A stretch of DNA of 64,000 nucleotides, from NCBI GenBank assembly GCA_016794525.1, contig JAEUJY010000021.1, positions 23,097-87,096 of the forward strand. Direction: 5' to 3'. The notes below the pieces were generated by a model. The model ran no database searches and was not told the origin of the DNA. It saw only the letters and a list, made by a program, of their open reading frames with translations. Shown here in pieces: positions 53,473-61,810 of the stretch; position 1 is the first letter of the stretch; each line of letters begins with the position of its first letter. The translations under genes and the position numbers were made by a program. This DNA comes from Myxococcales bacterium. Its GTDB lineage: Bacteria; Myxococcota_A; Polyangia; Haliangiales; Haliangiaceae.

Positions 53473-54536
53473 TCGGCGGCGGCCAGCACGTCGGCCGCCG
53501 TGATCGTGCGGCCGATCGCCTCGGGCGCGTCGACCGCCACCGGGCCGAGCGCGTCGTCGGGCGCGACCGCGAACGCGGTGGCGGCGGTGATCGTCAGGCC
53601 GCCGGCGAGATCGCCGGCGCCGGCCAGCGCCAGGTTGCGGCCGCGGTGATCGAGCACCTGCACGCGCGCCGCGAGGTCGCGCCAGCGCGCCGCGAAGCCG
53701 GGCGTCGCCGCGTCGAGCGCGGCCAGCACCGCGGCGGCGAGATCGCGGGTCGCGGCGCAGCCCAGCCCACACGGCACGTGGGACACCAGCGCCAGCGGCT
53801 GGGTCAGCCACTGGGTCAGCGCCGACGCCGGCGCCGCGGCGGGTGAGGGCAGGGCGGCCAGCAGCGCGCGATCGTCGTGGCCGGCGGCGGCGACGAACGC
53901 GTCGACGCAGCAGGCCGGGTAGCCGAGCGCCGCGCCCAGCGCGCGCGCCGCGGCGTCGTCGCGATCGCGCTGGATCGCCCGCTCGGCGGCGATCAGCGCG
54001 GGATCGATCGCGCCGCGCGCGGCCAGCAGCACGCGGCGGCCGTCGGCGGCGACCTCGCCGACCGCGGTCACCACGAGCCCGGCGGCCGCGAGCCACGCGC
54101 GATCGGCGGCGGCGGCGGCGTCCGAGAAGCACTCGCGCTTGAGCAGCGCGCGCCGACCCAGCTGTAGCGCGGCCAGCTCGCCGTCGAACGGCCACAGCGC
54201 CGCGGCGCCGGGCGCCCCACCGGGGGTGCCGGTGCGCAGCCGCGACGACCACCGCGGCAGCCGCGGCGCGGTGACGACCATGGCGTCGGCGCCAGCGACG
54301 CGGGCGCGCTCGACCACCAGCGCCGCGAGCGCCGCGCTCGGGCGCGGCGACGCGCCGGCCAGCCCGCGGACCAGCTCCAGCACCAGCGCCGCCAGCGGCC
54401 CCGGCGGCAGCGCGCCGACGTGGGCGATCGCGCAGCCGGCGGCGTGGACCAGCGCCCGCCGCGCCGCGGCCGGGTCGTCGTCGATCGTCAGCGTGGCGCG
54501 GGCGCCGGCCAGCGCGAGGTCGACCCGGGCGGACAC
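53454..54536 (-). CDS. DUF483-like cysteine-motif protein
   Basis: A 360-residue protein starting with GTG at 54536. Two Cys motifs are conserved-looking: ALGYPACCVDAFV (about residues 203-214) and HVPCGLGCAATRDLA (about 250-264). The GYPxCC...HxPCxxxC arrangement recalls the DUF483 family, present near radical-SAM genes in archaea and some bacteria, and could bind a metal cluster. The remaining regions are Ala-rich helices and strands with no other signature. It begins 39 bp from the divergent radical-SAM gene at 54576, so the two arms of the cluster share a regulatory region. Confidence 0.55.
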   Translation of the reverse strand: MSARVDLALAGARATLTIDDDPAAARRALVHAAGCAIAHVGALPPGPLAALVLELVRGLAGASPRPSAALAALVVERARVAGADAMVVTAPRLPRWSSRLRTGTPGGAPGAAALWPFDGELAALQLGRRALLKRECFSDAAAAADRAWLAAAGLVVTAVGEVAADGRRVLLAARGAIDPALIAAERAIQRDRDDAAARALGAALGYPACCVDAFVAAAGHDDRALLAALPSPAAAPASALTQWLTQPLALVSHVPCGLGCAATRDLAAAVLAALDAATPGFAARWRDLAARVQVLDHRGRNLALAGAGDLAGGLTITAATAFAVAPDDALGPVAVDAPEAIGRTITAADVLAAADHRGDG

Positions 54537-54575
54537 CGCCGCAGCGTAACGCGTTCTGGGGCATCATCGTCCGCG
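54537..54575. promoter_or_regulatory. shared divergent promoter gap of the radical-SAM cluster
   Basis: Only 39 bp separate the two divergent starts. It must contain at least leader sequences for both arms. No clear boxes can be assigned; promoters may extend into the coding regions. Confidence 0.3.
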
Positions 54576-55745
54576 ATGGACGTGCGCGCGCGCTTGCTCG
54601 AGCTGATCGCGCCGATCGCGATCGGCGACGAGCTGGCGCCGGGCGCGCGGCTGGCGCGCGTCTCCGACGACCTGGGCCCGCGGCTGACGTTCGCGCTGGC
54701 CGACGGCGCGGAGGTCGACGTCGAGGTCAGCCCCGCGACCGCCGGGCTGCGCCACGCCGCGCGCACCGCGCACCTGACGCTGGCGTACCGCGGCCGCGCG
54801 GCGAGCGCGGTCGGCGCGGCGCTGTGCGCGATCCTCGCCGCGCGGATCGGCGATCGCGACGCGGGCTTCGTCGCCGCGCTGGCGGCGGCGGGCGCCGCCG
54901 ATGCGCCGCGGGTGCGCGAGGTGTCGGTCGATCACCTGCTCGAGCTGGCGGGCCCGCCGGGGGCGCGCTTCTACACCTGCTCGCCGTACGTCGGCTGCCT
55001 GATCGGCTGTCGGTTCTGCTACGCGCAGGAGCGCCTCGCGGCCGGTCGCGCCGCCGCCGGCCTGCCGCTGGCGCCGTGGGGCTCGTGGGTCGACGTGCGC
55101 GCCAACGCCGCCGCGGTGCTCGCCGACGAGCTGGCGCGGCTGCCACCCCACGCGCGCCACCCGATCAAGTTCTGCCCGATCGTCAGCGACCCGTACCACG
55201 CGATCGAGGCCCGCCTCGGCCTGACCCGCGCGTGCCTGGCGGCGATCGCCGCGGCCGCCGCGCCGCCGCCGGTGCTGCTGCTCACCCGCGCCGCGCTGGT
55301 GACCCGCGATCTCGATCTGCTGGCGGCGCTGCCGTGGGCCGGCGTCGGCGTGTCGCTGCCGACCATCGACGACGAGGTCCGCGCGCATTTCGAGCCCCGG
55401 GCCGCGCCGATCGCCGCGCGGCTGGCGACGCTGGCCGCGATCCGCGCCGCCGGCGTCGCGCCGATCGCGGTGGTGCAGCCGATGCTGCCGGGCCCGGTCG
55501 ACGCGCTGGCCGACGCGCTGGCCGCCCACGTCGACTCGGTCAGCCTCGACGTGCTGCGCGGCGAGGGGAGCGCCGGGCCGCTGTTCGACGATCCGCGGTT
55601 CGCGGCGGCGCGCGACGAGGGCTGGCAGCAGGCGCGGCTGGCGGCGCTCACCGCCGCGCTGGCCGATCGCGGGGTCGCGGTGTGGACCGGCGAGCTGCCG
55701 CCGAACCTGCCCCCGACCCTGGCCCCGACCCTGGCCACGCACTGA
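54576..55745 (+). CDS. radical SAM protein, SplB-like subgroup
   Basis: A 389-residue protein; ATG at 54576. After ~130 residues that include a beta-rich N-terminus, TCSPYVGCLIGCRFCYAQE carries the radical-SAM cysteines (Cys141, Cys145, Cys148; CX3CX2C). KFCPIVSDPYHAIE and LLTRAALVTRDLDLL follow. This layout resembles the spore-photoproduct-lyase-like radical-SAM proteins that are widespread in non-sporulating bacteria and of unknown role. The C-terminal ~150 residues complete a TIM barrel (IAVVQPMLPGPVDAL). It is 17 bp upstream of the tandem radical-SAM gene, in one operon. Confidence 0.8.
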   Translation: MDVRARLLELIAPIAIGDELAPGARLARVSDDLGPRLTFALADGAEVDVEVSPATAGLRHAARTAHLTLAYRGRAASAVGAALCAILAARIGDRDAGFVAALAAAGAADAPRVREVSVDHLLELAGPPGARFYTCSPYVGCLIGCRFCYAQERLAAGRAAAGLPLAPWGSWVDVRANAAAVLADELARLPPHARHPIKFCPIVSDPYHAIEARLGLTRACLAAIAAAAAPPPVLLLTRAALVTRDLDLLAALPWAGVGVSLPTIDDEVRAHFEPRAAPIAARLATLAAIRAAGVAPIAVVQPMLPGPVDALADALAAHVDSVSLDVLRGEGSAGPLFDDPRFAAARDEGWQQARLAALTAALADRGVAVWTGELPPNLPPTLAPTLATH

Positions 55746-55762
55746 CGCGGTACAGTCGCGCG

Positions 55763-57379
55763 ATGGCGCGCCGCGAAGTCCCCGTCACGGCGCCGGCCCG
55801 CGCGCGGGTCGGGCTGCCGGTGATCGCCGACGGCAGCCGCCGCCACCCGCTGCTGGTCGGCGTCGACGCCAGCGGCGGTGCGTGCAACAACGGCTGCCAG
55901 CCGTGCGTGACGCCGGTCGATCCGGTCGACGCCGACGTCGCCGGCCGCCACGTCGTGATCCGCCACCGCGAGGCGACGCTGGCGCCGGCGCTGGTCGCGC
56001 GGGTGCGGGCGCTCAAGGCCGCCGGCGCGGCGTCGGTGGCGATCGTCACCAACGGCCGCATGCTCGGCATCGCCGCGGTCGCGCGCGGGCTGGCCGCCGC
56101 CGGCCTCGATCGCGCGATCGTCAAGCTGTTCGCCCGCGACGCCGCGGCCCACGATCGCCACGCGCGGGTCGACGGCGCCTACGCGCAGGCGCTGGCCGGC
56201 ATCGCCGCGCTGCGGGCCCACGGCGGCGTCGAGGTGGTCGTGGCGTTCGCGCCGCCGGCCGATCAACCCCGGGACCGCGCCGCCGAGCGCGCGCTGGCGC
56301 AGGCGCTCACCGATCGCGAGCCGGTGGTCTTGCCCGAGCCCGAGGTGCTGGGCCACGCCAACGAGTACCGCTACGACGTCGTCACGCTACGCCCCGGCAT
56401 CCGCTTCGAGCACGCGTACTGGGACACCCGCGTGTTCCCGATGATCCACGTCAACACCGGGCCGCTGTGCAACATCCGCTGCGTCTACTGCAACGTCTTC
56501 GGCGGCACCGACCCGCGGTTGTTCGACGTCGGCTACGTCCTTGGCCTGCTCGACGACGCCGCGGCGCGGTTCCGCGACGCCGCCGGCGCGCCGACGATCG
56601 ACTTCATCGGCGGCGAGCCGACGATGCACCCCGAGCTGCCCCGGCTGATCGCCGCGGCCCGGGCCCGCGGCTTCGCCCGCGTGCTGATCTGCACCAACGG
56701 CGTGCGGCTGGCGCGCCCCGGCTACCTCGATCAGCTGATCGCCGCCGGCCTCACCGGCGTGCGGCTGTCGTTCCACGATCACCGCGCCGACGCCGCCGCG
56801 GCGCTGGCCGACGTGCCCGGCCTCGGCACCACCTACCCCGACGTCGCGGCGATGCTGCTGGCGCGGCCCGAGCTCGACACCCACGTCTTTCGCATCGTGC
56901 TGGCCAGCAACCTCGACGCGCTGCCCGACTACCTGCGGTGGCTGGCGGCCCACAACCGCACCGGCCGGCCGATCGATCTGACGATCGGCATGCCGTCGAT
57001 GCGCGGCCGGCTGCACGAGGCGCGCGCGCTGTACCCGCCGCTGGCGCGGCTGCGCCCGGCGGTGGCCGAGGCGATGGCGCTGGCCGCGTCGCTCGGCTTC
57101 GCGCCGACGCTCCACCACGCGCCGGCCTGCTGGTACCCCGACGATCCGACCCGGGCCGCGTGCACCCACGTCGTCACCCAGCAGGTCGACGCGGTCGGCG
57201 GCGCGATCACCGAGCAGCAGTTCGAGGGCGACACCGGCTACGGCGCGGCGTGCGCGCGCTGCCCGGCCCGCGCCGAGGGCTGCGCCGGCCTGCCGCGGGC
57301 CTACCTCGACGCCGACCCCGCGGCCGCCGAGGCGTGGCTCACGCCGATCACCTTCACGCCGGGCAGGCGCCTCGCGTGA
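55763..57379 (+). CDS. tandem double radical SAM protein
   Basis: A 538-residue protein; ATG at 55763. There are two Cys clusters of CX3CX2C form: ACNNGCQPCVT (Cys41, Cys45, Cys48) in a short N-terminal half-barrel, and LCNIRCVYCNVFG (Cys236, Cys240, Cys243) in a fuller barrel with the SAM motif IDFIGGEPTMHPELP and LICTNGVRL. The C-terminus has paired Cys (RAACTHVV, ACARCPARAEGCAGLP) like a twitch/SPASM auxiliary-cluster region. The two-domain form could carry out two steps or use one domain for binding. GTGA overlap with the 57376 gene. Confidence 0.8.
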   Translation: MARREVPVTAPARARVGLPVIADGSRRHPLLVGVDASGGACNNGCQPCVTPVDPVDADVAGRHVVIRHREATLAPALVARVRALKAAGAASVAIVTNGRMLGIAAVARGLAAAGLDRAIVKLFARDAAAHDRHARVDGAYAQALAGIAALRAHGGVEVVVAFAPPADQPRDRAAERALAQALTDREPVVLPEPEVLGHANEYRYDVVTLRPGIRFEHAYWDTRVFPMIHVNTGPLCNIRCVYCNVFGGTDPRLFDVGYVLGLLDDAAARFRDAAGAPTIDFIGGEPTMHPELPRLIAAARARGFARVLICTNGVRLARPGYLDQLIAAGLTGVRLSFHDHRADAAAALADVPGLGTTYPDVAAMLLARPELDTHVFRIVLASNLDALPDYLRWLAAHNRTGRPIDLTIGMPSMRGRLHEARALYPPLARLRPAVAEAMALAASLGFAPTLHHAPACWYPDDPTRAACTHVVTQQVDAVGGAITEQQFEGDTGYGAACARCPARAEGCAGLPRAYLDADPAAAEAWLTPITFTPGRRLA

Positions 57380-60300
57380 AGGTCGCGTTCCTCAGCCTGC
57401 ACAGCCACGGCGACCGCTCGTTCCTCGACGACAGCGGCGTGGCGCTGGCCGCCGGTCGCGCCCGCCGCGCCGGGCACGCCGCGCGCCTGGTGGTGGCGGC
57501 GCTCGACGCCGGCGCCGCCGACGTCGCCGCGACGCCGGGCTTTGCGCGGCTGGTCGAGGCGCTGGCCGGGTTCGACGCGATCGTCTACGAGCGGGTGTGG
57601 AGCCGCGCCATCCCGGCGGCGCTGGTGGCGGCGCTGCCCGGCGCGGCGATCGTGCACTGGCGCGGCGAGCACGCGCTCGACGATCCGCCCGGCGGCTACC
57701 AGGTCGAGACCCGGGCGCTGGCCGACCTGCTCGACCACCTGGCCGCCGCGCGGGCGTCGCTGCCGACCGGCGCGTGGGCGCGCACCGCCGACGGCTGGCG
57801 CCCCGGCCTGGGCCCGCTGACCGCGGCCCCCGACGCCACCCACGCGCCGGATCTGGATCCGCTGCTGGTCAACCCCGAGGGCCTGCCCGCGGAGCGCGCG
57901 CTGACCATCGACGGCAACGCCGGCTGCCCGTACCAGGCCGACGCCCGCGCCAACCCGCGCTACGCCGGCGTCGCGATCCCCGACGGCGTCGGCCGCGGCT
58001 GCGCGTTCTGCACCACCGGCAACCACCACCAGGCGCGGCCCCAGGCCGAGCTGCTCGCCGCGGTGCTGGCGCAGATCGCCTACGCGCGCCGCCACGCGCC
58101 GGCGGTGACCCGGCTGGTGCTGCGCGATCAGAACCCGTTCGGGTACCTCGCCGAGCTGTGCGAGGCGTGCGCCGACGCCGGGCTCGGCGGCTTCACGCTG
58201 TTGCTGCAGACCCGCGCCGACTGGCTCCTGGCCGGCGAGCGCCGGCTGATGCGCGCGCTCGACGCCGCCGCCCGCGCCGGCATCACGATCACGCCGTTCC
58301 TGATCGGCATCGAGAGCTTCTCGCAGGACGAGCTCGATCGCATGAACAAGGGCGTCACCGTCGCGCAGAACCTGGCGGTGCTGGCGGCGCTGCGCCGGTG
58401 GGACGCGCACCCGGCGTTCGATCTGGCCCAGGCGTCGTTCGGCTTCATCCTGTTCACGCCGTGGACCACGCTGGCCGATCTGCGCGCGGCCTACGACGGC
58501 GTCGTCGCCACCGACTTCGATCGCCTGCGCGGCCGCCTGCTGACCGCGCGGGTGCGCCTGTACCCCGACACCGCGCTGTACTACCTGGCCGCGCGCGACG
58601 GCCTGCTCGCCGACGGCGCCAGCCCGCAGCCCGCGCGCTACGGCTACTTTCCCGACCGCGCGTGGCGCTTCGCCGACCCGGTCGTCGCGCGGTTCGCCGC
58701 GCTCGCCGCCGAGCTGGCGGACGCGACCGGCGGCAAGGACGAGCGGCGGGTGTTCGCGGCGCTGCTGGCGGCGTTCGCCGACGGCGTCGGCGCCGGCGCG
58801 ACCGCGGCGTCGATCCTCGCCGGGCTGCGCGCCCCGCCCCGCGCCACGCCCGCCGCGCCGCCGACCCGGCCGCGCGGGCAGCGCACGCTCGAGGTCGACC
58901 TCGGCCACGGCTGCGGCGCGGCGTGCGCGCTGTGTCCGCCGCGGCGCGCGGCGTCCGACGTCGCGGCGACGGTGGCCGGCGGCGGCGCGCGGGCGGTGAT
59001 CCGCGGCAGCGGCGGCGACCTCGCGCGGCTGGCCGCCGCGGCGGCGCAGGCGCGGGCCGCCGGCGTGGGCGAGGTGGTGGCGGCCGGCCACGTCGACCAC
59101 GTCGCCGACGCCGCGACCGCGCAGGCCTGGGCCGCCGCCGGCCTCGACGCGGTGCTGGTGCCGGTGGTGAGCCACGCGCCGGCGGTCCACGACCGCGCGG
59201 TCGGCCGGGACGGCGCGCTGGTCGCGACGCTGGTCGCGGTGCGCGCGCTGGCCGCCGCCGGCGTCGCGATCGAGCTCGACGTGCCGCTGGTCGCCGCGCG
59301 CCTGCAGGATCTGGCGGCGATCGTCGAGCTGTTCGCGCGCGCCGTCCCGCGGCTGCGCGCGCTGCGGGTGCGCGTGCCGCGCCACGCGATGCCGCGGGCC
59401 CTGGCGCCGCCGCCGATCGCCACGGTCGCGCCGCGGCTCGAGGCGGCGCTGGCCGCGTGCGAGCGCCACGGCGTGGCCGCGCCGATCGACGTCACCGCGG
59501 CGATCCCGCTGTGCGCGCTGGTCGACTCGCCGCGGGCGCGCGCCGTGGTGCGCTTCGATCCGCGCCGGGCCACGCTGGTCAGCGGCTGCGCCCAGCCGCC
59601 GGCGTGCGCGGGCTGCGCGGTGCGCGCCGCGTGCCCCGGGGTCGCCGCGGCCTACGCCGCTTGCCCCGACGGCGGCGACGTGCGGCCGCTGGCCACGCGG
59701 CCGGCCGAGCTGTACGCGCAGCGCACGACGCCGCTGCGGGTGTGGGACGACCGGGCCCGCGCCGCCGCGCGGCAGGCGTCGATCCTGGTGCTGCGGCCGA
59801 CCGTGCACTGCAACCAGGACTGCGGCTTCTGCAGCGCCAACGAGAGCACGCCCAACGTCTGGGCCGATCCCGATCAGATGAAGCGCGCGATCGCCCGCGC
59901 CGCGCGGCGCGGCGTCGAGCGGGTGTCGTTCTCCGGCGGCGAGCCGACGCTTGCCCGCGAGCTGGCGAGCTACGTCGCGGTGGCGCGGCGGGCCGGCATC
60001 CGCAAGGTCGAGCTGGTCACCAACGGCGTCCTGCTCGATCGCCGGCCGAAGGTGCAGGCGCTGGTCGACGCCGGGCTGACCCACGCGTTCGTGTCGCTGC
60101 ACGGCCACGACGAGGCGGCGGCGAGCGTGGCCACCCGCAAGCGCGGCGACTTCGCGCGCACGATCGCCGCGATCGGTCACCTCGTCGACGCCGGTGTCAT
60201 CACCGTCATCAACCACGTCATCCACGCCGGCAACCTGCACCTCTTGGCCCGCTTCGTCGAGGAGATCCACGCCCGCTTCGGCGGCCGCGTGATGATCTCG

Positions 60301-61785
60301 TTCGCGTTCGTCACGCCGCAGTACAAGGCGCTCGATCAGCTGGCGGTGATGCCGCGGCTGACCGAGGTGGCGCCGGCGCTGCAAGCCGCGGCGTGGCGCG
60401 CGCTGGCGCTGGGCCAGCCGTTCGTGATCGGCTCGCGGCAGGGCGTGCCGCCGTGCTTCCTCGGCCCGTTCGCCGCATGGTCGGATCTGCTGACGCTGAT
60501 CCACGAGGCCGCCAGCGAGGACGCGCCGCAGAAGCAGCGGGCCCCGGCGTGCGACGCCTGTCGCTTCGGCGCGTACTGCACCGGCGTGTGGAAGCCGTAC
60601 GCCGCGCGCTACGGCACCGCCGAGCTGGTGGCGGTGCCCGGCGCGCCGCTGGGCGACGCCGAGCGCGCGACGCTCCTGGCCCACGCCCGCCGCCCGCCGT
60701 GGGGCCAGCCGATGGCGTTCGCCGACGTCCACCCGCTCTTGCGCGATCCGATCGCCGAGGCCGCGGGGCCGCCGGCGGTGATCGACGACGCGCCGCCCGG
60801 CCCGGTGGTGCGCGGCGGCGAGCGGCCGCTGCGGCTGCTGGTGGTCGGCACCGGTCCGCGGGCGCGAGCGCTGGCGCGGGCGGCCCAGGCCAGCGGGCAG
60901 TGGGCGGTGGCCGCGGTGTGCTCGCCGCACGCCGATCTCGCGCCGCGCGGCGACTTCGCCGGCGCGCCGGCCTACACCGATCTGGCCCAGGCCCTCGACG
61001 GCACGCGCCCCGACGCCGCGCTGGTCGCGTCGGCCACCGCGAGCCACGCCGCCGCGGTCGACGCCGCGATCGCCGCCGGCGTGCCGGTGCTGGTCGAGAA
61101 GCCGCCGGCCGCGTCGATCGCGGACGCCGAGGCGATGATCGCGCGGGCCGACGCCGCCGGGGTGACGCTGATGCCGGCCCACAACCTGCGCTTCGCGCCG
61201 GGCCTCGACGCCGCGCTGGCCGCCGCCCGCGGCCGCGCGCTGACGATCCTGCGCCTGGTCGATCGCGCGTCGCCGGCGGCGCTCCACGCGTGGCACCGCG
61301 CGCCGCTGTTCGAGGGCCTGTACCACCTGCTGGCGCTGGCCCACGCCCACGGCGGCGCGGCGACCCGCGTGGTCGCGGCCAGCGCCCACGGCGTCGAGCG
61401 GCCGCAGGTCATCCGCGTCGAGCTGCGTGGCGAGGCCGACGTCGCGATCGCGGTGGTGTGGAACCTGGGCGCCGCGGTCGACGCGCTGGTGGTCGGCGCC
61501 GACGGCGCGCACTGGCGGCGCGACGGCCAGCTGCCGCGGCTCACGATCGGCGGCGCGCCGCAGCCGGTCGAGCCCGCGGGCGGCGAGCTGGTGCGCATGC
61601 TGCGCGGCTTCCACGCCGCCGTGGCCGCGGGCGCGCCGCCGCCGATCGCCGCCAGCGACGGCGTCGCGGTCATGCGGCTGGCCGCCGCCGCGATCGACGC
61701 GCTGATCGCCGCCGGCGCCCCCGTCGAGCGCAGCACCGCGCCGCGCCACGCCGCCTCCCCCGAGCTGGCGGCGCGCTACCGCTAG
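57376..61785 (+). CDS. giant fusion: three radical SAM-like domains plus Gfo/Idh/MocA oxidoreductase
   Basis: A 1469-residue protein starting with GTG at 57376. Part 1 (~1-480) has a B12-like N-terminus and Cys184-X24-Cys209-X2-Cys212 (NAGCPYQAD; RGCAFCTTGN), as in the 50883-53072 protein. Part 2 (~500-760) has GHGCGAACALCPP (Cys513/517/520) and Cys-rich CAQPPACAGCAVRAACPG near its end. Part 3 (~800-1100) has VHCNQDCGFCSANES (Cys812/816/819), SFSGGEPTL and CDACRFGAYCTG, a SPASM-like tail. Part 4 (~1150-1469) is a Gfo/Idh/MocA-type dehydrogenase (RLLVVGTGPRARALA; VLVEKPPA; NLRFAPG), which would use NAD(P). One chain may carry out several steps on one substrate. Confidence 0.85.
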   Translation: MKVAFLSLHSHGDRSFLDDSGVALAAGRARRAGHAARLVVAALDAGAADVAATPGFARLVEALAGFDAIVYERVWSRAIPAALVAALPGAAIVHWRGEHALDDPPGGYQVETRALADLLDHLAAARASLPTGAWARTADGWRPGLGPLTAAPDATHAPDLDPLLVNPEGLPAERALTIDGNAGCPYQADARANPRYAGVAIPDGVGRGCAFCTTGNHHQARPQAELLAAVLAQIAYARRHAPAVTRLVLRDQNPFGYLAELCEACADAGLGGFTLLLQTRADWLLAGERRLMRALDAAARAGITITPFLIGIESFSQDELDRMNKGVTVAQNLAVLAALRRWDAHPAFDLAQASFGFILFTPWTTLADLRAAYDGVVATDFDRLRGRLLTARVRLYPDTALYYLAARDGLLADGASPQPARYGYFPDRAWRFADPVVARFAALAAELADATGGKDERRVFAALLAAFADGVGAGATAASILAGLRAPPRATPAAPPTRPRGQRTLEVDLGHGCGAACALCPPRRAASDVAATVAGGGARAVIRGSGGDLARLAAAAAQARAAGVGEVVAAGHVDHVADAATAQAWAAAGLDAVLVPVVSHAPAVHDRAVGRDGALVATLVAVRALAAAGVAIELDVPLVAARLQDLAAIVELFARAVPRLRALRVRVPRHAMPRALAPPPIATVAPRLEAALAACERHGVAAPIDVTAAIPLCALVDSPRARAVVRFDPRRATLVSGCAQPPACAGCAVRAACPGVAAAYAACPDGGDVRPLATRPAELYAQRTTPLRVWDDRARAAARQASILVLRPTVHCNQDCGFCSANESTPNVWADPDQMKRAIARAARRGVERVSFSGGEPTLARELASYVAVARRAGIRKVELVTNGVLLDRRPKVQALVDAGLTHAFVSLHGHDEAAASVATRKRGDFARTIAAIGHLVDAGVITVINHVIHAGNLHLLARFVEEIHARFGGRVMISFAFVTPQYKALDQLAVMPRLTEVAPALQAAAWRALALGQPFVIGSRQGVPPCFLGPFAAWSDLLTLIHEAASEDAPQKQRAPACDACRFGAYCTGVWKPYAARYGTAELVAVPGAPLGDAERATLLAHARRPPWGQPMAFADVHPLLRDPIAEAAGPPAVIDDAPPGPVVRGGERPLRLLVVGTGPRARALARAAQASGQWAVAAVCSPHADLAPRGDFAGAPAYTDLAQALDGTRPDAALVASATASHAAAVDAAIAAGVPVLVEKPPAASIADAEAMIARADAAGVTLMPAHNLRFAPGLDAALAAARGRALTILRLVDRASPAALHAWHRAPLFEGLYHLLALAHAHGGAATRVVAASAHGVERPQVIRVELRGEADVAIAVVWNLGAAVDALVVGADGAHWRRDGQLPRLTIGGAPQPVEPAGGELVRMLRGFHAAVAAGAPPPIAASDGVAVMRLAAAAIDALIAAGAPVERSTAPRHAASPELAARYR

Positions 61786-61797
61786 CCCCGCCAGCTC
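61762..61797. terminator. possible terminator hairpin between convergent genes
   Basis: A 10-bp stem GAGCTGGCGG / CCGCCAGCTC (61762-61771, 61788-61797) spans the stop codon of the giant fusion gene, with a 16-nt loop. It lies in the short gap to the convergent lipoprotein gene. Confidence 0.4.
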
Positions 61798-61810
61798 GCC
61801 GGGCGGCTCG

